DNA from: Saccoglossus kowalevskii
Taxonomy: Eukaryota; Hemichordata; Enteropneusta; Harrimaniidae
Reading direction: 5' to 3'
DNA length: 16,682 bases
Assembly: GCF_000003605.2 (NCBI RefSeq)
Contig: NW_003112281.1
Span: 1-16,682 of the forward strand
Shown here piece after piece: positions 14,259 to 16,682 of this stretch; the first letter of the stretch is position 1, and each line of letters starts with the position of its first letter. Both the position numbers and the translations under genes were made by a program. The notes below the pieces were generated by a model. That model was not told the DNA's origin. It saw nothing but the letters and a program-made list of their open reading frames with translations, and made no database searches.

Positions 14259-16682
14259 AGCTGCTCATTTGCATTCCTCAGAGGCAGTGAGTGGGTGTGC
14301 CCCATTGTAACCAATCAGTGCTGACCAATTAAAATAAGTAAACATAGCTGCTCATTTGCATTCCTCAAAGGCAGTGAGTGGGTGTGCCCCATTGTAACCA
14401 ATCAGTGCTGACCAATTAAAATAAGTAAACATAGCTGCTCATTTGCATTCCTCAGAGGCAGTGAGTGGGTGTGCCCCATTGTAACCAATCAGTGCTTGCC
14501 AATTTAAATAAGTAAACATAGCTGCTCATTTGCATTCTTCAGAGGCAGTGAGTGGGTGTGTCCCATTGTAACCAATCAGTGCTGGCCAATTTAAATAAGT
14601 AAACATAGCTGCTCATTTGCATTCCTCAGAAGCAGTGAGTAGGTGTGCCCCATTGTAACCAATCAGTGCTGGCCAATTTAAATAAGTAAACATAGCTGCT
14701 CATTTGCATTCCTCAGAGGCAGTGAGTAGGTGTGCCCCATTGTAACCAATCAGTGCTGGCCAATTTAAATAAGTAAACATAGCTGCTCATTTGCATTCCT
14801 TAAAGGCAGTGAGTGGGTATGCCCCATTGTAACCAATCAGTGCTGGCCACTTTGTATAAGTAAACATAGATGCTCATTTGCATTCCTCAGAAGCAGTGAG
14901 TGGGTGTGCCCCATTGTAACCAATCAGTGCTGGCCAATTTAAATAAGTAAACATAGCTGCTCATTTGCATTCCTTAGAGGCAGTGAGTGGGTGTACCCCA
15001 TTGTAACCAATCAGTGCTGGCCAATTTAAATAAGTTAACATAGCTGCTCATTTGCATTCCTTAGAGGCAGTGAGTGGGTGTACCCCATTGTAACCAATCA
15101 GTGCTGGCCAATTTAAATAAGTAAACATAGCTGCTCATTTGCATTCTTCAGAGACAGTGAGTGGGTGTGCCCCATTGTAACCAATCAGTGCTGGCCAATT
15201 TAAATAAGTAAACATAGCTGCTCATTTGCATTCCTCAGAAGCAGTGAGTGGGTGTACCCCATTGTAACCAATCAGTGCTGGCCAATTTAAATAAATAAAC
15301 ATAGCTGCTCATTTGCATTCCTTAGAGGCAGTGAGTGGGTGTGCCCCATTGTAACCAATCAGTGCTGGCCAATTTAAATAAGTAAATATAGCTGCTCATT
15401 TGCATTCCTTAAAGACAGTAAGTGGGTGTGCCCCATTGTAACCAATCAGTGCTGGCCAATTTAAATAAGTAAACATAGCTGCTCATTTGCATTCCTCAGA
15501 GGCAGTGAGTGGGTGTGCCCCATTGTAACCAATCAGTGCTGGCCAATTTAAATAAGTAAACATAGCTGCTCATTTGCATTCCTCAGAGGCAGTGAGTGGG
15601 TGTGCCCCATTGTAACCAATCAGTGCTGACCAATTAAAATAAGTAAACATAGCTGCTTATTTGCATTCCTCAAAGGCAGTGAGTGGGTGTGCCCCATTGT
15701 AACCAATCAGTGCTTGCCAATTTAAATAAGTAAACATAGCTGCTCATTTGCATTCCTCAGAGGCAGTGAGTGGGTGTGACCTATTGTAACCAATCAGTGC
15801 TGGCCAATTAAAATAAGTAAACATAGCTGCTCATTTGCATTCCTCAAAGGCAGTGAGTGGGTGTGCCCCATTGTAACCAATCAGTGCTTGCCAATTAAAA
15901 TAAGTAAAGATAACTGCTCATTTGCATTCCTCAGAGGCAGTGAGTGGGTGTGCCCTATTGTAACCAATCAGTGCTGGCCAATTAAAATAAGTAAACATAG
16001 CTGCTCATTTGCATTCCTCAGAAGCAGTGAGTGGGTGTGCCCCATTGTAACCCAATCAGTGCTGGCCAATTTAAAATAAGTAAACATAGCTGCTCATTTG
16101 CATTCCTCAGAAGCAGTGAGTGGGTGTGTCCCATTGTAACCAATCAGTGCTGGCCAATTTAAATAAGTAAACATAGCTGCTCATTTGCATTCCTCAGAAG
16201 CAGTGAGTGGGTGTGCCCCATTGTAACCAATCAGCGCTGGCCAATGTAAATAAGTAAACATAGCTGCTCATTTGTATTCCTCAGAAGCAGTGAGTGGGTG
16301 TGCCCCATTGTAACCAATCAGTGCTGGCCAATTTAAATAAGTAAATATAGCTGCTCATTTGCATTCCTTAAAGGCAGTGAGTGGGTGTGCCCATTGTAAC
16401 CAATCAGTGCTGGCCAATTTAAATAAGTAAACATAGCTGCTCATTTGCATTCCTTAGAGGCAGTGAGTGGGTGTGCCCCATTGTAACCAATCAGTGCTGG
16501 CCAATTAAAATAAGTAAACATAGCTGCTCATTTGTATTCCTCAAAGGCAGTGAGTGGGTGTGCCCCATTGTAACCAATCAGTGCTGGCCAATTTAAATAA
16601 GTAAACATAGCTGCTCATTTGCATTCCTCAGAGGCAGTGAGTGGGTGTGCCCCATTGTAACCAATCAGTGCTGGCCAATTAA
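14259..16682 (+). repeat. Final mixed segment running off the window
   Basis: Twenty-eight units, the last one partial. CTGACC/AATTAAAATA units at 14259 and 14346 repeat those at 9559 and 9646. The pair CTTCAGAGACAG plus AGAAG/GTGTACCCC at 15129 and 15216 repeats 12780 and 12867 at 2349 bp (27 units). The unit at 15999 is 89 bp (AACCCAATC and an extra A in TTTAAAATAAG), and 16349 has a 1-bp deletion. AATTAAAATA units near 15825-15998 open a chance plus-strand frame at 15861-16079. The array shows no sign of ending. Confidence 0.8.

Larger units (their letters stand above)
258..16682 (+). repeat. 87-bp tandem satellite array, about 189 units, right end open
   Basis: The repeat begins at 258 (AGCTGCTCATTTGCATTCC) and recurs at 345, 432, 519, 606 and so on to 16609, always in the same orientation. 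There are 188 full units and a final partial unit of 74 bases cut by the window edge. Most units are exactly 87 bp; exceptions carry 1-bp deletions, 1-bp insertions, one 4-bp duplication (about 11706) and one +2 unit (15999). The summed indels (-5) match the observed phase shift, so there are no gaps or inversions. Copies differ by only a few bases, mainly at unit positions 2-3, 20-26, 35-45, 61-65 and 69-80. The majority unit has 39 G/C of 87 and no CpG. I do not recognise it as a named satellite. Two units (174 bp) are close to one nucleosome repeat. Confidence 0.98.

Noticed and set aside
15861-16079. Plus-strand open frame of 72 codons
   Set aside because: Same artefact; it ends after the extra C in AACCCAATC shifts the frame in the unit at 15999.
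258-16682. CRISPR array
   Set aside because: The repeat is continuous, with no unique spacers between constant repeats. The 87-bp units are similar along their whole length, and the CpG depletion and motifs point to an animal genome.
258-16682. CENP-B box or known alpha-type centromeric satellite
   Set aside because: The unit is 87 bp, has no CpG-bearing CENP-B-like box, and does not resemble alpha satellite. A centromeric role cannot be excluded, but nothing in the sequence supports it.
258-16682. Inverted units or an interrupting transposon inside the array
   Set aside because: All unit starts were followed to 16609 in the same orientation, and the small indels listed account for the full phase drift, leaving no room for an insertion.

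Overview
The window is one long tandem array of a satellite DNA with an 87-bp unit, plus a short non-satellite left flank. Bases 1-257 are AT-rich flanking DNA. From 258 to the right edge (16682) every base belongs to a head-to-tail array, all in one orientation: 188 complete units and a partial 189th that begins at 16609 and runs off the window. I followed the unit phase by hand. The net drift over 188 units is -5 bp, and it is fully explained by small indels that I could place (for example -1 at about 1250, 2030, 2210, 3743 and 4525; +4 at about 11706; +2 in the unit at 15999). I see no real protein-coding gene, tRNA, rRNA, transposon or CRISPR array. The open frames that can be read are artefacts of a unit length divisible by three (87 = 3 x 29).

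The unit is about 45% GC, and its majority sequence contains no CpG at all. The single recurrent CpG position is seen as CG, TG and CA in different copies, the pattern left by decay of methylated CpG. This and the motif content suggest a vertebrate or other CpG-methylating animal genome. The species cannot be named from the sequence.

The most striking point is what the unit is made of. Each 87-bp copy carries a perfect POU octamer (ATTTGCAT), a CACCC/KLF-like core (GGGTGTG), a SOX core (CATTGT), a full NF-Y/CCAAT box (AACCAATCAG), a second CCAAT overlapping an NFI half-site, a TATA-like TTTAAATA and a forkhead core (GTAAACA). Octamer plus ACCAATCAG plus an AT-rich TATA-like box is the vocabulary of vertebrate H2A-H2B histone promoters. 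The array may therefore be an amplified promoter/enhancer-like fragment that offers well over 150 copies of several pioneer-factor sites in 16 kb. Binding and origin are inference; the motifs are visible.

Layout by diagnostic variants: 258-1214, fairly uniform opening units with an abrupt left edge; 1215-2777, two 9-unit higher-order repeats that differ by one base; 2778-3820, shortened descendants with a hybrid unit; 3821-4516, mixed units; 4517-6515, a block duplicated with three units lost; 6516-7994, mixed and alternating units plus a 21-unit-distant duplicated pair; 7995-8949, a 7-unit period duplication; 8950-11123, mixed units, many with a disrupted octamer; 11124-13388, a block repeated at distances of about 14, 16 and 20 units; 13389-14258, alternating units including 174-bp dimers; 14259-16682, mixed units. 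This is the expected record of repeated unequal exchange or replication slippage.
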